Of a DNA stretch of 64,000 nt, positions 1 to 10,046 are shown one piece after another (position 1 is the stretch's first letter; each line of letters begins with the position of its first letter). The notes under the pieces are model-generated. The model saw only the letters and a list, made by a program, of their open reading frames with translations. It did not search any database and was not told the origin of the DNA. The DNA lies in assembly GCA_031308135.1 (NCBI GenBank), contig JAHLJT010008756.1, forward strand, positions 135,238,949 to 135,302,948, read 5' to 3'. The DNA is from Acheta domesticus. Lineage: Eukaryota; Arthropoda; Insecta; Orthoptera; Gryllidae. Made by a program: the position numbers and the translations under genes.

Positions 1-325
1 AACACAAAATATTAATTGATTGAAAACCCAAAAATATTGATTGATTGGAAGCACAAAATATTGATTGATTGAGAACACAAAATATTAATTGATTGAAAAC
101 ACAAAAATATTGATTGATTGGAAGCACAAAATATTAATTGATTGAAAACCCAAAAATATTGATTTATTGAAACCACAAAATATTGATTTATTGAAAACCC
201 AAAACTATTAATTGATTGAAAGGCCAAAAATATTGATTGATTGAAAAGCCAAAAATATTGATTGATTGAAAGCACAAAATATTGACTGATTGAAAGCCCA
301 AAAATATTGATTGATTGAAAGCCCA
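1..325. repeat. 24-25 bp tandem repeat (minisatellite)
   Basis: About 13 copies of a 24-25 bp AT-rich unit with core AATATTGATTGATTGAAA and variable linkers (AACACAA, AACCCAA, AAGCACAA). The array runs off the left edge. It stops about 20 bp before the splice acceptor of the first exon, so it supplies nearly all of the visible upstream intron, including where a branch point would lie. The open frames it gives on the minus strand are repeat artefacts. Confidence 0.95.
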
Positions 326-346
326 AACTGTCGTTGGTGCAGGCAG

Positions 347-615
347 GTGCTGGGGCTGCTGGACGCGATGGCGCAGCGCGCGGGCCGCGAGCAGTCGTGC
401 ACGCGCCTCTCGCCCGAGCTGCGCTCCTTCCTGCTCTGGCTGCTGCAGGAGGGCGCGGGCGGCGCCGGCGCCGGCGGCGGCGTGGGGCGCCAGGACCCGC
501 CCGGCCCCGTGCTCTTCCGCGAGGGCCCGCCCAAGGCCACGCCCCCCTTCTCCTCCCCGACCCCCGCCACCAACGCCACTCTCGCCACCCTCGCCGCCCC
601 CAGCTTCAACGCCTC
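347..615 (+). CDS. Exon A of the unrecognised + strand gene
   Basis: Open from VLGLLDAMAQRAGREQSC to TLATLAAPSFNA and ends in phase 2 at the GTGAGT donor (616-621). The acceptor is taken after the CAG at 344-346; a second AG at 341-342 would add four bases and change the phase. GC content is far above the flanks, and CpG is plentiful. The exon is preceded directly by the 24 bp repeat array and lacks a clear polypyrimidine tract. Confidence 0.75.
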
Positions 616-3600
616 GTGAGTAGACGCACTTGCTCTTTTTCCTGGTGCAGTAAAATCGGCCTGAACCGGAATTCCTGTGAATTGAATGCGATTGGCAGAG
701 AGACACGAGATGTTCTTAATGAAATGAATGCATCTGCAAGCTTGTTTTAAATTCTCTATCCCTGTGACATTTACTCGTCGCTGCCGGACATTGAAGGAGA
801 GGGACGTGAGCTGTTGGCGTAGAATTCGACTTTGGACTCTTGTCTCTCAAAGCCTAGAATGTAACGTAATTCCCTCTCTCTCTCTCTCGACTCTGAGCGT
901 GGGGGGGTGTACGGGCATGGCTTCTATTAGCGCGTCTCCCTGCCCCTCGTTGAAAATAATAACCCTCGACCAGATATGCATTGCTCAAGGTCATGCGAGG
1001 GTATCAAATATTCATAGTACTGCGTTGTGACGCATTGTTCGTTGATAGCAAACTGTCCGAAAACAGTCACTAGGCAGAAGGGTGTTGTGTATTTTTCAAC
1101 TCAGAAACTGTCAATGAAGAGTGTTTTATATTCTTTTATTGCTGATTTCTTCCATAGATACATTACATATTAAAGTATTTTGATAATTATAATAAGGACA
1201 TGTAATTTACTTTCAGGGCAGAAACATCTTTATCACAAGTGTCATAAAATGGACAGCCTTGTTTAAAACGGAAACCTCGCTAAACAGGAATTTTATTGTG
1301 TCCCGATCGATTCCGACTTAGATTTTACTGCACCACAATGGAATGTCGACATAACGCAACCAAGGAGGAACGTTGAACGCCCGGCGTCCGTTGACGTTTT
1401 TACTGTGCTTTAAAAAATTCAAAACATGTGAGATGTAGCTAAAGATGGTAGATGAATGCACGTATTCTAGAAAATGGTATTTCTTGTTTATGATTTTTTC
1501 GTTTAAGAAAACTGTTATACGAAAAGAATTGAACAATTCTCAGCCGAAACCACAAGTAACAGACGAGATTGGTTCCGTCGACTGTTTGGTTTATGAACTT
1601 TAATCGGGTCTTCTACTTTCTCTACGTTTGGATGAAACCCAAATATTTCCAAACAATTGCAATGCAGGCTCGATGAGTCGGGTGCAGCTGGCTCATCGCT
1701 CCGGGGAGCGAGTAAAGCCTTTGCCTCAAGTAAGTTATTGCTGCTGTTGGGGAATCTTTGATCAACTCTGCGACTGTTTCGCTGCGGCATTCTCACGCTT
1801 TGATGTGATTTTCGCGATTTCCTCGCCGTCCCTCCGAATCCTCATGTTGGTCGCCCGCACCCCGATCAATTTTCAATCTCGTCACCACGATTCCTTCAGA
1901 CGACAAAGGAATTCCGGCAATTCTGACTTGGCATCCTAGCGAAGCATATTGTACTTATACTAAATTTATTTCTAAAATTTCGAATAAATGCTTGTCTTAT
2001 ATTACTCATGTTTTACTGTTGATTTTTTATTTCTTGCAATATTTTCATTGATAAATTATGTTTTATTTTCATTATTTTGTTTTACTAATACATTTATATT
2101 GAAAATATCGTACTTAAGGTATATGGTAAATTTTTAACAACCCTTTATGAGGCGGAAACCTGCCGAGATGGAAATTTTTGAAGGAACTGGCACGTTCCGT
2201 CTTAGGTATTTTTTACAGCGCGCCAGAAAAATCGCTCCGCGATGGTACCTTGCTGGTGAGAGTACCATCAATAGAAATTACGTTGGTAACACGAGTTGCA
2301 GCGTGTAAAAAGTAAATTGCATACTCATCACAATCATAACAGATGCTGGAAGTGTTGTCGCCTTCACTTGTTTCCAAGTGATCTGGTTGCTGCAGTGCAA
2401 TGCAATTTTTAATAGTAGCCTTTGACTCGGCACAGTTCGGAGCAGATTTTCCTGGCGCACTATATAGTCGGCTCCGGTTATTGCGAACTCGGATATAGTG
2501 AACATAAATCACTGGTCCCGTTTCACTTACATTACAAATAAGCTTAAGAACATTCGGGTATAGTGAACTTGAACATCGGCTGTAGAAAACGTTGGAAGTA
2601 AGTCCTGGGAATTCATTAGATTTCTTATGCTATTAGGCGATTAAAATGGCTTACAGAGTGTTGGAGGTGGTTCCAACAGTGCAGAAGGCATTGAAAGATG
2701 TCAAGACTGCATTGCGATCTTTCGAGACAGTGGAGAATAAAGTATGGAGAGAGCACGAACTCTGGAGGAGTATCCTGAAAAATTACTAATGAAAGATGTA
2801 CGAAGCAAACAATTGAAAATGATTATTATTGATTATTTTTAAGTACAAATAAAGATATTGAAATTTTCAGTTCGTGCTGGTAATGAATTTCGCTGTATCT
2901 CTACATTAATAAAATCAATCGTTATAGAGAAATTCCATATAATTTTGATATCATAGGATAAAGCTCTGTCATAGTGAACCTCACATGTTAGTCCTAAGAC
3001 GTTCACTAAAACGGGAGTCGACAGCACTTGCATGCGGGGGGAGGTGTGTTGCGCAGGTGTGCTTAGATAAAGGTCCCCTGACCCGCGTCGGGGGTAGGCT
3101 TCCAAGGAAGCCTGCGTCGAAAAACTCTGGCGCGGTACAACTGCCTAAGGGTCAGTCTCTCCCTAATAGTTCCATACGACGCATAAATCCAGGGCGGCGA
3201 AGAGGCGTTGCGAGCGGGCGTGCGTATTCCGGCGCGGTGGGAGAGACCGCGAGCGCTCCAGCACTCTCTGCCACCCCCTCGGGCAGGAGGGGTGGGGGTG
3301 GGGCAACCAGAGAGCTCAGACATAGTTAACCGAGACCGACATCTGGCGGAGAAAGTGAGCGTCAAATCCCATGCGCGTATATTGGGCCGTCCACGAAGTG
3401 CGTCAGCTAGATAAAGGTCCCTAGACCCGCGTCGGGAGTAGACTTTCAAGGAAGTCTGGGTCGAAATTACACACGACGTAGTAATTATATTCATCAGGTG
3501 ACAGTATGAACAGCTCGCTACAAACAATTCACATACAATTCATGTAAATTACTCGACAACACTTTGCCAGATGACATTAAACGATTAAATTCGATAGAAA

Positions 3601-6600
3601 AGTTTAAGTCCCAAGTAAAATATTTTCTGCTGCATAACTGTTTGTATACCGAGCATCGAAAGGAAAGTAACGTTAATTTTAACAATAATAGTTAATGTAA
3701 TTATTTATCATTTGGACTGTATAATTTCTAAAGAACCTGTAACAAGTACTGTACCACAGTTTCTGGGTTAACGGCCCCCATCTCAATCAGGTTTTCCGTC
3801 CAATTTCCCTGATCCTTTGAGCAAATGCTGAGATGGTCCCTTGTTTTGATTCTGGACATAAATGTAACTTTATTATTTGTGCACCTTTTCTGAATTTCAG
3901 TGGGAAATATAGTTATTCAAATTATCGTTTTCCATACTGTCGCGGCAAAAAGTATTATTCTTTCATGAAGAACATGAGGGTTCAGGGTAGGAATTTATAG
4001 CTAATTTACCTTTGAAAATATATTTGATTATATAGAAGAGAATATTTTGTCAAAAATACTTGAAAAAATTATTTTTTTTCTGTATTCAAAATTCGACTAG
4101 AATATGTTTTAGGATAGAGATCACAGAAATATGAAAACGTGCACAAATATCACTTCTCCCCATAGCTCGTCACACACAGTTTTTAACTGTTTTTGACGCA
4201 AGTAAATAAATTCGGGTGCGGAACAACTGCCTGAGGGCAGTCTCCCCGCTAATAGTCCCGTACGGTAGATAGGTGCATATGCCGTGTGTGCGCAGGGACG
4301 CGGCGCGGCTGGCGGAGCTGGACGCGCGCGAACGGGCGCTGCGACGGCTGCTCAGCGAGCTGCAGCTCAGCCCCGCCCCCCAGCCCCCGCCCCCGCCCCC
4401 GTCCCAGCCCTCCTGGTGCGTACAATCGCCATCGCAATCATCAGCTACAGAAAAAAGAGGGAAAAGAGTTCACATCAAGGCCCTACAAATTCTATGCTGA
4501 TGGTCGTTTTTGCCACTTGCAAATGTAGGGAGTGAATTTACACCATTCAAATTCTTCGCTTTTTTGCGGCGTTTCCAAGATCTGGATAGATTTCATTGGA
4601 TATAATATATATAAATACTATCCTAGTGTTTAAACGGAAAATATGCAAATATGAGGTCACTACTTTTATAGTATATCTCTGACATTTCATATCATAACAG
4701 CTTTGTAAATCACGAACGCCACTGTTGGAATTAAAGAGCGTCTTTGACAACTTGTAATACCAGTCGGGAGACAAATCGGGAGCTTAGAGCTTGTCCCGGC
4801 TGGGGCGGTGCCCCGCTGGCAGGAGATAACTGGTTGCAGAAATCTCCGCTAGCCGACAGGTAGGTCGGCGCCGGATCTCGCCATCTTGCGGGGGAGATAA
4901 CCGCCATCTCCCAAAGAAAAAAACACGCACTATGCTTACTAGACTAATGACCTCAGCAGGTGACAACCGGAATTGCTAATCAATGCATCCATGAGTGTGG
5001 GAGATGTATTGGAGGCGCTCCTTCTCTGAGCAGTCATTGCTGGTGGTCGCGTGTGATTTGCTCGCAGGCACGGTTGCCAGATTGGGCGGAATTCCACTTT
5101 CTGGCGGGAAAACGGCTCTCTTCTCGACGGACACAAATTGACTTCGCGGAATACCGCCCAATGGGCAGAAAAGCATCGAAAACATGTGCGGTTTTGGGTG
5201 GGTTTTGAAATTACGACGAATTTTCAAAACACAATCACAACGACTGTTGACAGTGAGTTTCACTTTTAGTTTTTTTCATTTTATATGATTTTTTCATTCA
5301 TCATTTATTGAATTCTTTCATATTTACTTTGAGAAGTTTGATGTTAGTTTTTTGACCTTTAGTATAGGGTGTGTTAAGTCTTTGTCGGGCACTACATCAC
5401 GTTGACAGGACTTGCAGTGAATTTTAGAACACGCCATTTGAAATTAGTCATCTTTTGGAAGTACAGGTGTCACTGCCAGCATTTTCCGTTAAGCCAGGAG
5501 AGAGTAAGCATGCATGTGTAAACTTCATTTTAAATATTAAGTTATAACTTATTATTACAAAAATTTTTTTCATAAAGTGTTAATTTCAATGTTCACAAAA
5601 AAAATTAATCAAGCATTTCTTAGGGCCACTACCACAAATAACCCTTCAAATAGGTATTATTGTAATGCAAATTGAAATTTCCCGCCTTGAAAGTTGAATT
5701 TTTCTTATTGGGCCGATTTACAGTCGTGTAACGTGAGATGTTGCTGCCCTGCTGGCAGGGTGGAGGCGGCGGCGGCGGCGGGGGCGGCGCAGGGGGCGGG
5801 GGCGTGGAAGGTTCGTCGCTCGCCCTCCGACGCCCGGGGCCAGGGCGGCCCCGACGCGGGTGAGCGCGGCTCCGTGGCCCTTGGCAAATTCTTTAGAGAC
5901 GATACAGCACACTTAGAGAAGCCGCGATGGCTCAGTGACCGGAAGGACACAGGTTCGAATCCCGGCGTAGGCTGGGATTTTTGTCTGGTGCTTTCCCTTC
6001 AGGGCGGCTCTGGGGTCGACTCAGCCTCCTTTCCAAGCGAGTGCCAGGATCTTTCCTCGGGGTAAAGGCGGCCGGAGCGTTGTGCTCGCCACACAACCTC
6101 CTCCTTGTGCCGACGGCGACGAAAAGGTGGAGCCCTGCCTTCACCTCCCCTTAGGGCCACATCGGCCTGTGTGCAATGCACAGGGCAAACCTTTACCTTT
6201 TTACAGCACACTTAGAACCTTTCTCATACTATGAATGGGAGACAAGTCCCACTAGCGAACCTAGTGCCGTGACCTGGAAAATCGGCGACAAATTCAATTT
6301 CAGTACATGTATAGTCCCTTTTTAATCACTCTGAGAAACGTAAGTAAACGTAATCGTAAGTAAACGAAAAATATTTCAAACTTATTCACTTTGTACTTGT
6401 ATTCACAATGGTTACTACTGGTCGGAGAACTACGATCCCTAGCTCAAATGTCTTCCGTTATATCATAGTGTCTCCTGTATTGTCTCTATAGTATTTGCCC
6501 TTGCCGCTTGGACTATCATTCATATTTTCTCAAAAATGGTGCCAAATTTTTTGTTTAAACTTTGTTCTCGGATAGAGTAAAGAACGCTCAAAAGGATGGT

Positions 6601-8716
6601 GCAGGTTTCGTTTTCGTTGAGATCCCTGATTTTTCGAGAATTGCAAAATTAAATTTTTTCTCGACGTCTTCTACGGCAATATTGGAGATTGTGATTTTTT
6701 CCGCAATAAAATCTGTTCTTTAAAATACGGCTATGAACAATTCCTCGAAAATATGTATAATTATCTCGTAACTTTGTATGAAATTCAGGCAATTATAAAA
6801 TTTTTAAACAAGTATTTTGGCAAAAACAGCTCCAACTTCTTTCTTCAAATATTTTCTTCATATGCACCAATGGTCGGTAAAAGAAATAGTGCTAGTCGCA
6901 TTTCTGGAAACTTTCTGCATTTTCGAAAATTGCAAAAATTCAATGTTTTAAAACTACAAATTCTGAGGATAGAGATTTTTTTCTTAAAATCTGTTGTGAA
7001 AAATCAACTCTTTAAGAAAGGTCATGTACAATTTTTCGAAAAAAATGAGTAATTTTTAACTAATTTTTTGAAGTAAATTGCGCTTGATATGAATCCAGCT
7101 TATACAAAAACAGTTTTTCAAAACCACTCCAAATTTTTTCTTCAAATTGTTTCTCGGACAGAACTATGAACGCTTAAAAGAATGACACTAGTTTCATTTT
7201 CGTTGAACTCTCTGAATTTTCGAAAATTGAAAATTTAGTAATCATTCGAGAAAGTATTTACTGTTGTTGCATCACTAGTTCCCTGCAAGAGCAGAGCGAC
7301 TGTTTGTGGGATAGGTCTGTACTATTAGGAGGGCAAGTGCGGAATGGGTGTGTATTCTGTAGGATTTAGTTCAATATTCCATATTGTTCATCAGTTGTAT
7401 AAATTTAAACAAGATGTACTACAATTAAGAAGAGCTTAGAACCGAGAAAATATTTTTCCACGAATCCCTTTCTGTTCGCTTTTCATCCGCCCGGCTCTCA
7501 GATTGTCAGAGAAATCCTCTTAATAACTTAACTTTTTAGTTTCTCGTTTCACTTCGTAATTTTGTTTGAAAATAATCCCATCTCGTTCGGCGAGATCTGC
7601 CAAAATGAATTCTTAAGTATACTTAAAAACTAGTATACTAAAAAACAAATTTGGAACTTATTACAGTCGATTCCGCATATAGTGAACTTCAATCATATCG
7701 TGGTATTCGTCTCCCCCAGACACTGTTCCTCTCTCATTTGTCCCTTGGCACTCCAGCCCTGAAGAAGACCACGATATGATGGTCAAAACGTCGGCATCAC
7801 TGCCCTCGACCCGGACAGCCGAGAGCCTTCACAGTGTGGAAATATCCTAGGATCGGAGCCAGAACCCTCGAACCTTTCACCGGGAGAGATGGCTCAGTGA
7901 ATCAACCTGATGGCACTGCAGTCCCTCTGACCGGAAGGTCCTATGGTCGAGTCCTGACAGCGGAAGGATTTTCGACACTAGCTTGTCAGCTAGTTCGAAT
8001 TCAGTCGCTGTCTGAAGGAGAATCATAGCGGCCGGCTACTCGGATCGGTAGTTTTCCGTGGTTTCTCCGATCACCAATAAGCGAATGCTGGATCAGTACC
8101 CTAACAAACGGGCCGTGGACTGCGCGCGCGATATTTCCTTCCTCATCCTTACACACACACACTTACACTAACATGCACTCCCCTACCACACATGCCGGGA
8201 GATCGGTCGGGGGCTTACATCTTGTCCCGGCTGGGGCGGTGCCCCGCTGGTGGGAGATACCTGGTTGAGGGGGAAAACCCCGCTGGTCGACGATAAGTCG
8301 GCTCCAGATCTCGCCATCCAGCGGAGAAAAGATCACCGCCTCCTTCCGAGATAAACACGCACTACACTTACGGGACTAATGACCTAAGTAGTTGACGCGC
8401 CCGGAAACACGAATCAATCAGTCGAATCTTTCATTTGGGGTCGCTGCAGAGACATTGACAATTCGCCACTGCAGCCGTTGTGATTGGAGTGCGGTGAGTT
8501 GCAGGGCGTGGTCAAGGCGGCGCGCTGGACGGGGACGTGGACGAGGGCGACGGTGACGGCGAAGGCGACGGCGAGCACCAGCGCCTCCGCCGCCGCCGCC
8601 GTCGCCGCCCCCGCCGCCGCCGCCGCCGTCGCGGAGGCCCCCAGTGGCCGACGGAGGAGTTCCGCCGCCTGCAAGCGATGGCCGCCAGAATGCGCGCCGC
8701 GCACCCTCTGCAATAA
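347..8716 (+). CDS. 3' part of an unrecognised multi-exon gene
   Basis: Four exons join in one frame: 347-615, 4296-4415, 5759-5859 and 8505-8716, totalling 702 bp (233 codons plus TAA). Donors are GTGAGT, GTGCGT and GTGAGC; all acceptors end in CAG; phases are 2, 2 and 1 and match at every junction. The product has, in order: a leucine-rich helical stretch (RLSPELRSFLLWLLQEG), a Gly/Ala/Pro/Ser/Thr-rich linker, a likely coiled-coil helix (LAELDARERALRRLLSELQL), a proline run, an Ala/Gly run, an acidic Asp/Gly/Glu patch, an arginine run, and a helical tail WPTEEFRRLQAMAARMRAAH ending HPLQ. Codon use is strongly G/C at third positions. I do not recognise the family and assign no function. The arginine run could serve nuclear localisation (inference). 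The 5' part lies left of the window. Confidence 0.78.
1330..1580. repeat. Dispersed repeat shared with 43.1-43.35 kb
   Basis: Shares several blocks with 43135-43345: CGRCATAACGCA, ATGGTATTTCTTGTTTAT and a block ending TACGAAAAG, in the same order with similar spacing. No coding content is visible. Probably a decayed DNA-transposon or non-autonomous repeat; the class is undetermined. Confidence 0.5.
2465..3024 (+). mobile_element. pogo/Tigger-like DNA transposon remnant
   Basis: The left end AGTCGGCTCCGGTTATTGCG, followed by GGATATAGTGAAC, is mirrored at the right by CTGTCGACTCCCGTTTTAG read on the minus strand. GTGAAC-type motifs recur near both ends, as in pogo-superfamily elements. A 47-codon open frame at 2646-2789 (starts MAYRVLEVVPTVQKAL, ends WRSILKNY) could be the tail of a transposase. 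Most of the coding region is deleted. A second fragment of the same end is at 7664-7690. Confidence 0.65.
3064..3466. repeat. Repeat with 59 bp direct terminal copies
   Basis: A 59 bp block (TAGATAAAGGTCCC then GACCCGCGTCGGG and a short hairpin around CTTCCAAGGAAG) occurs at 3064-3122 and again at 3408-3466, bracketing about 285 bp. The inner block from 3136 resembles 4210-4270 just before exon B. The GC-rich interior gives open frames on both strands, judged spurious. It could be a SINE dimer or a short LTR-like non-autonomous element. Confidence 0.55.
3467..4205. other. AT-rich intron sequence
   Basis: Lies inside the first intron of the + strand gene. No conserved open frame, tandem array or recognisable transposon end was seen. 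Confidence 0.5.
4296..4415 (+). CDS. Exon B, coiled-coil and proline run
   Basis: The first base completes the serine codon split from exon A. It encodes a heptad-like charged helix rich in Arg, Glu and Leu, then SPAPQPPPPPPSQPS. The donor is GTGCGT at 4416. The 70 bp before the acceptor derive from a dispersed repeat also seen at 3136-3190, and the acceptor has a GT-rich rather than pyrimidine-rich lead-in. Confidence 0.75.
4762..4985 (+). mobile_element. SINE family C, 3' half
   Basis: A 5'-truncated copy of the long SINE found in full at 50.04-50.60 kb. It contains CTTGTCCCGGCTGGGGCGGT, GGAGATAACTGG and the terminal CTAATGACCTCAG block, ending in an ATCA-type tail. Plus orientation, in intron 2 of the + strand gene. 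Confidence 0.8.
5759..5859 (+). CDS. Exon C, Ala/Gly-rich
   Basis: The first base completes a Trp codon from exon B. It then encodes an Ala/Gly run followed by WKVRRSPSDARGQGGPDA and leaves one base (phase 1) before the GTGAGC donor. The acceptor is CTGGCAG. A SINE target duplication begins 45 bp downstream of the donor. Confidence 0.7.
5918..6202 (+). mobile_element. tRNA-derived SINE A (285 bp)
   Basis: A 14 bp target duplication, ACAGCACACTTAGA, flanks it (5904-5917 and 6203-6216). The head carries an A box (GATGGCTCAGTG) and a near-perfect B box (GGTTCGAATCCCG) of RNA polymerase III promoters. A GC-rich body follows, with the tail GCAAACCTTTACCTTTTT. The exact target duplication suggests a fairly recent insertion, just downstream of the donor of exon C. 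Confidence 0.9.
6520..7250. repeat. ~290 bp degenerate tandem repeat, about 2.5 units
   Basis: A block reading roughly CTCGGATAGA, GAACGCTYAAAAG, GGTTTCRTTTTCGTTGA and TTTTCGAAAATTGCAAAA recurs near 6563, 6850 and 7153, about 290 bp apart. Diverged copies occur near 30200 and 39480. The open frame at 6753-7052 is accidental. Element class unknown. Confidence 0.6.
7664..7800 (+). other. pogo end fragment and degenerate hammerhead-like motif
   Basis: ACAGTCGATTCCGCATATAG (7664-7683) is a fragment of a pogo-type end. Downstream, CTGAAGA then A, a GACCA...TGGTC stem II, AAAAC and GTC-GGC form a hammerhead-like order at about 7760-7795. One core base is changed: AAAA where GAAA is expected. Flanking GCC/GGC triplets could form stem I. 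Confidence 0.5.
7879..8420 (+). mobile_element. SINE family C, near full length
   Basis: Begins with a tRNA-like head (GAGAGATGGCTCAGTG; B-box-like GGTCGAGTCC), then a body shared with the copies at 30.6, 41.6, 42.0 and 50.0 kb: ACTAGCTTGTCAGCTAG, an AACAAACGGGC block, TTCCTTCCTC, CTTGTCCCGGCTGGGGCGGT and CTAATGACC. The tail is AATCAATCAG. It sits in the last intron of the + strand gene, about 85 bp before the terminal exon. Confidence 0.85.
8505..8716 (+). CDS. Terminal exon D with Arg run and stop
   Basis: Two bases complete a Gly codon. The exon then reads RGQGGALDGDVDEGDGDGEG, an Arg-rich stretch of about 17 residues, and QWPTEEFRRLQAM to the TAA at 8714-8716. Other frames give Ala-rich or stop-broken products, and only this frame agrees with the phase of exon C. 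The AATAAA at 8712-8717 overlaps the stop codon, so a very short 3' UTR is possible. The exon lies about 85 bp after the end of a SINE copy. Confidence 0.72.
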
Positions 8717-8964
8717 AGCCCCTTACTCGCTGCAACGTAGCCCCCGCCTCGTCATTTCCGGGAAGCCTGCGTTCACCCCAAATTTATGCGCGATTCGTAG
8801 GCTTCCCCAAAACAACCCACCCACTTCCGTGAGAATACAGCAAACGACAACTCGACCTCGCGATCGGAATGGCGTCGAATTTATATTCACCTTTTAAGGC
8901 GAGATGACGCATCGCTACGCGTGGCCAAGTGAACGAGGCTCCGTGATTCGACCTACGCAGGTGA

Positions 8965-10046
8965 ACGTGTGTCAGCCTGACCAATGCACTTCCCGCTGGG
9001 AGATTCCCGGCTGCGTAGGCTGTCGCTGTCTCTGGTAGAAAGTTGTAGAGGACTTCCCGGGCCCTGCGTTTCACGGCGACACTCACGCCGTTAGCTTCAA
9101 GGTGGAGGCAGTGTGTAGGCGATGCTAAGCTCCGTGTTGCCAGGCCTTGCCCGGCAACCCACGGTTTGCGTTTTGCGATGGTGTAGCGGTTAGCGTAACG
9201 GACAGCTGTACCCAAGTTCGCGGGTTGAAACCCGATCGACGCCGTGGATTTTTAAGAACGAAAAAATCCTTTTTACGCCTTCCTTCGGAGGGGAAGTAAA
9301 GCCGGCTGTCCCATGTTAGTAGATTTACTTGCATGTAAAAGATCCTCAAGCCTAAATGAAGCCTCTGAACTAAATTCAAATCGCCTGTTTCGTCGCCCGA
9401 GATAATATCTTCTTTCTCCGGTAGTTGGTGAACGGATTGTAGTGAAATTTGCGTGGTCAGACAGAAGAGCAGGCCTAATGGTCTGAGTCTCACCATGTAA
9501 AATAAGGCATCAATTCAATTCAACCCACAAGTTGGACCTCTGGCGCGTCGAACTTTGGGCAGGATCGGGTGAAGGAGATTCATCGGAATGCTCTGGAATC
9601 CACGAATAGAAGTCCGACGGGACGTTAGGTTGTCCAGGTTCCGGTGATACCCATGTCACTAGCCTAAAGGTGTAGGCAGTTGGGAGACGGAATGGTGGCC
9701 CGGAGTCGCCCGAACCTTAGTTCGTGTGGTTCCCAGTTGAGCTCTTGGCTTCATGGCAGTGGCTCGATAGTCTGGACCTAGATGAGGGACTTGTTCCAGG
9801 TGCATTGTTTTGACTCCGGTAGTAGCCCGGATAGGTAGTAGCTCTGGGCTGGCAGGGCGACCCATTACCCAGGCATTGTATGGGGACGTTGCCGCGAGGG
9901 CAATCTGGGTACCGGCCGGATCCGGTTACAAGCCTGTGGGCGTACGTGTGCGCCGTCGGGAGGTTAGAGTAAGAGCTAACGCTCTGGGACCAACCCAGAG
10001 GATTTGTTTCCCTTGTAGAACAAGATCATGTGAGGAGTAGTAAACC
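8965..10046. repeat. ~690 bp repeat unit, copy 1 (interrupted by SINE B)
   Basis: Order of blocks: GGCTGCGTAGGC, GTTAGCTTCAAGGTGGAGGC, CCGGCAACCCAC, then (after the SINE) GTTGGACCTCTGG, CGGAATGCTC, a second diverged AAGGTGTAGGCAG block, TTGACTCCGGTAG, GGCAGGGCG and a final CCACGCAGGG. The same order recurs in copy 2 without the SINE, so the duplication predates the insertion or the SINE landed in one copy only. Each unit contains two half-units about 205-216 bp apart. The GC-rich open frames here are spurious. Confidence 0.75.
9163..9520 (+). mobile_element. tRNA-derived SINE B (~358 bp)
   Basis: Flanked by CAACCCAC at 9155-9162 and 9521-9528. The head GCGATGGTGTAGCGGTTAGC and the B-box-like GGGTTGAAACCC indicate a tRNA origin. 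The body includes CCCATGTTAGTAGATTTAC and TGCATGTAAAAGATCC, and the tail is GGCATCAATTCAATTCAA. It interrupts the first ~690 bp repeat unit. Confidence 0.82.

Noticed and set aside
1..325. CRISPR array
   Set aside because: The repeats are contiguous with no unique spacers, and the context is a eukaryotic genome.
3208..3527. Open frames on both strands in a GC-rich repeat
   Set aside because: Explained by the repeat bounded by 59 bp direct copies.
5090..5165. Inverted pair ATTGGGCGGAATTCC / GGAATACCGCCCAAT as a transposon
   Set aside because: Arms are only 15 bp around ~60 bp and nothing else supports an element; kept only as a possible hairpin.
5918..6202. tRNA gene at the A and B boxes
   Set aside because: The boxes are present, but no acceptor stem or complete cloverleaf closes; the sequence is a SINE with target duplications.
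8784..9496. 143- and 123-codon minus-strand frames
   Set aside because: They run across the ~690 bp repeat unit and into the SINE and show no protein features.
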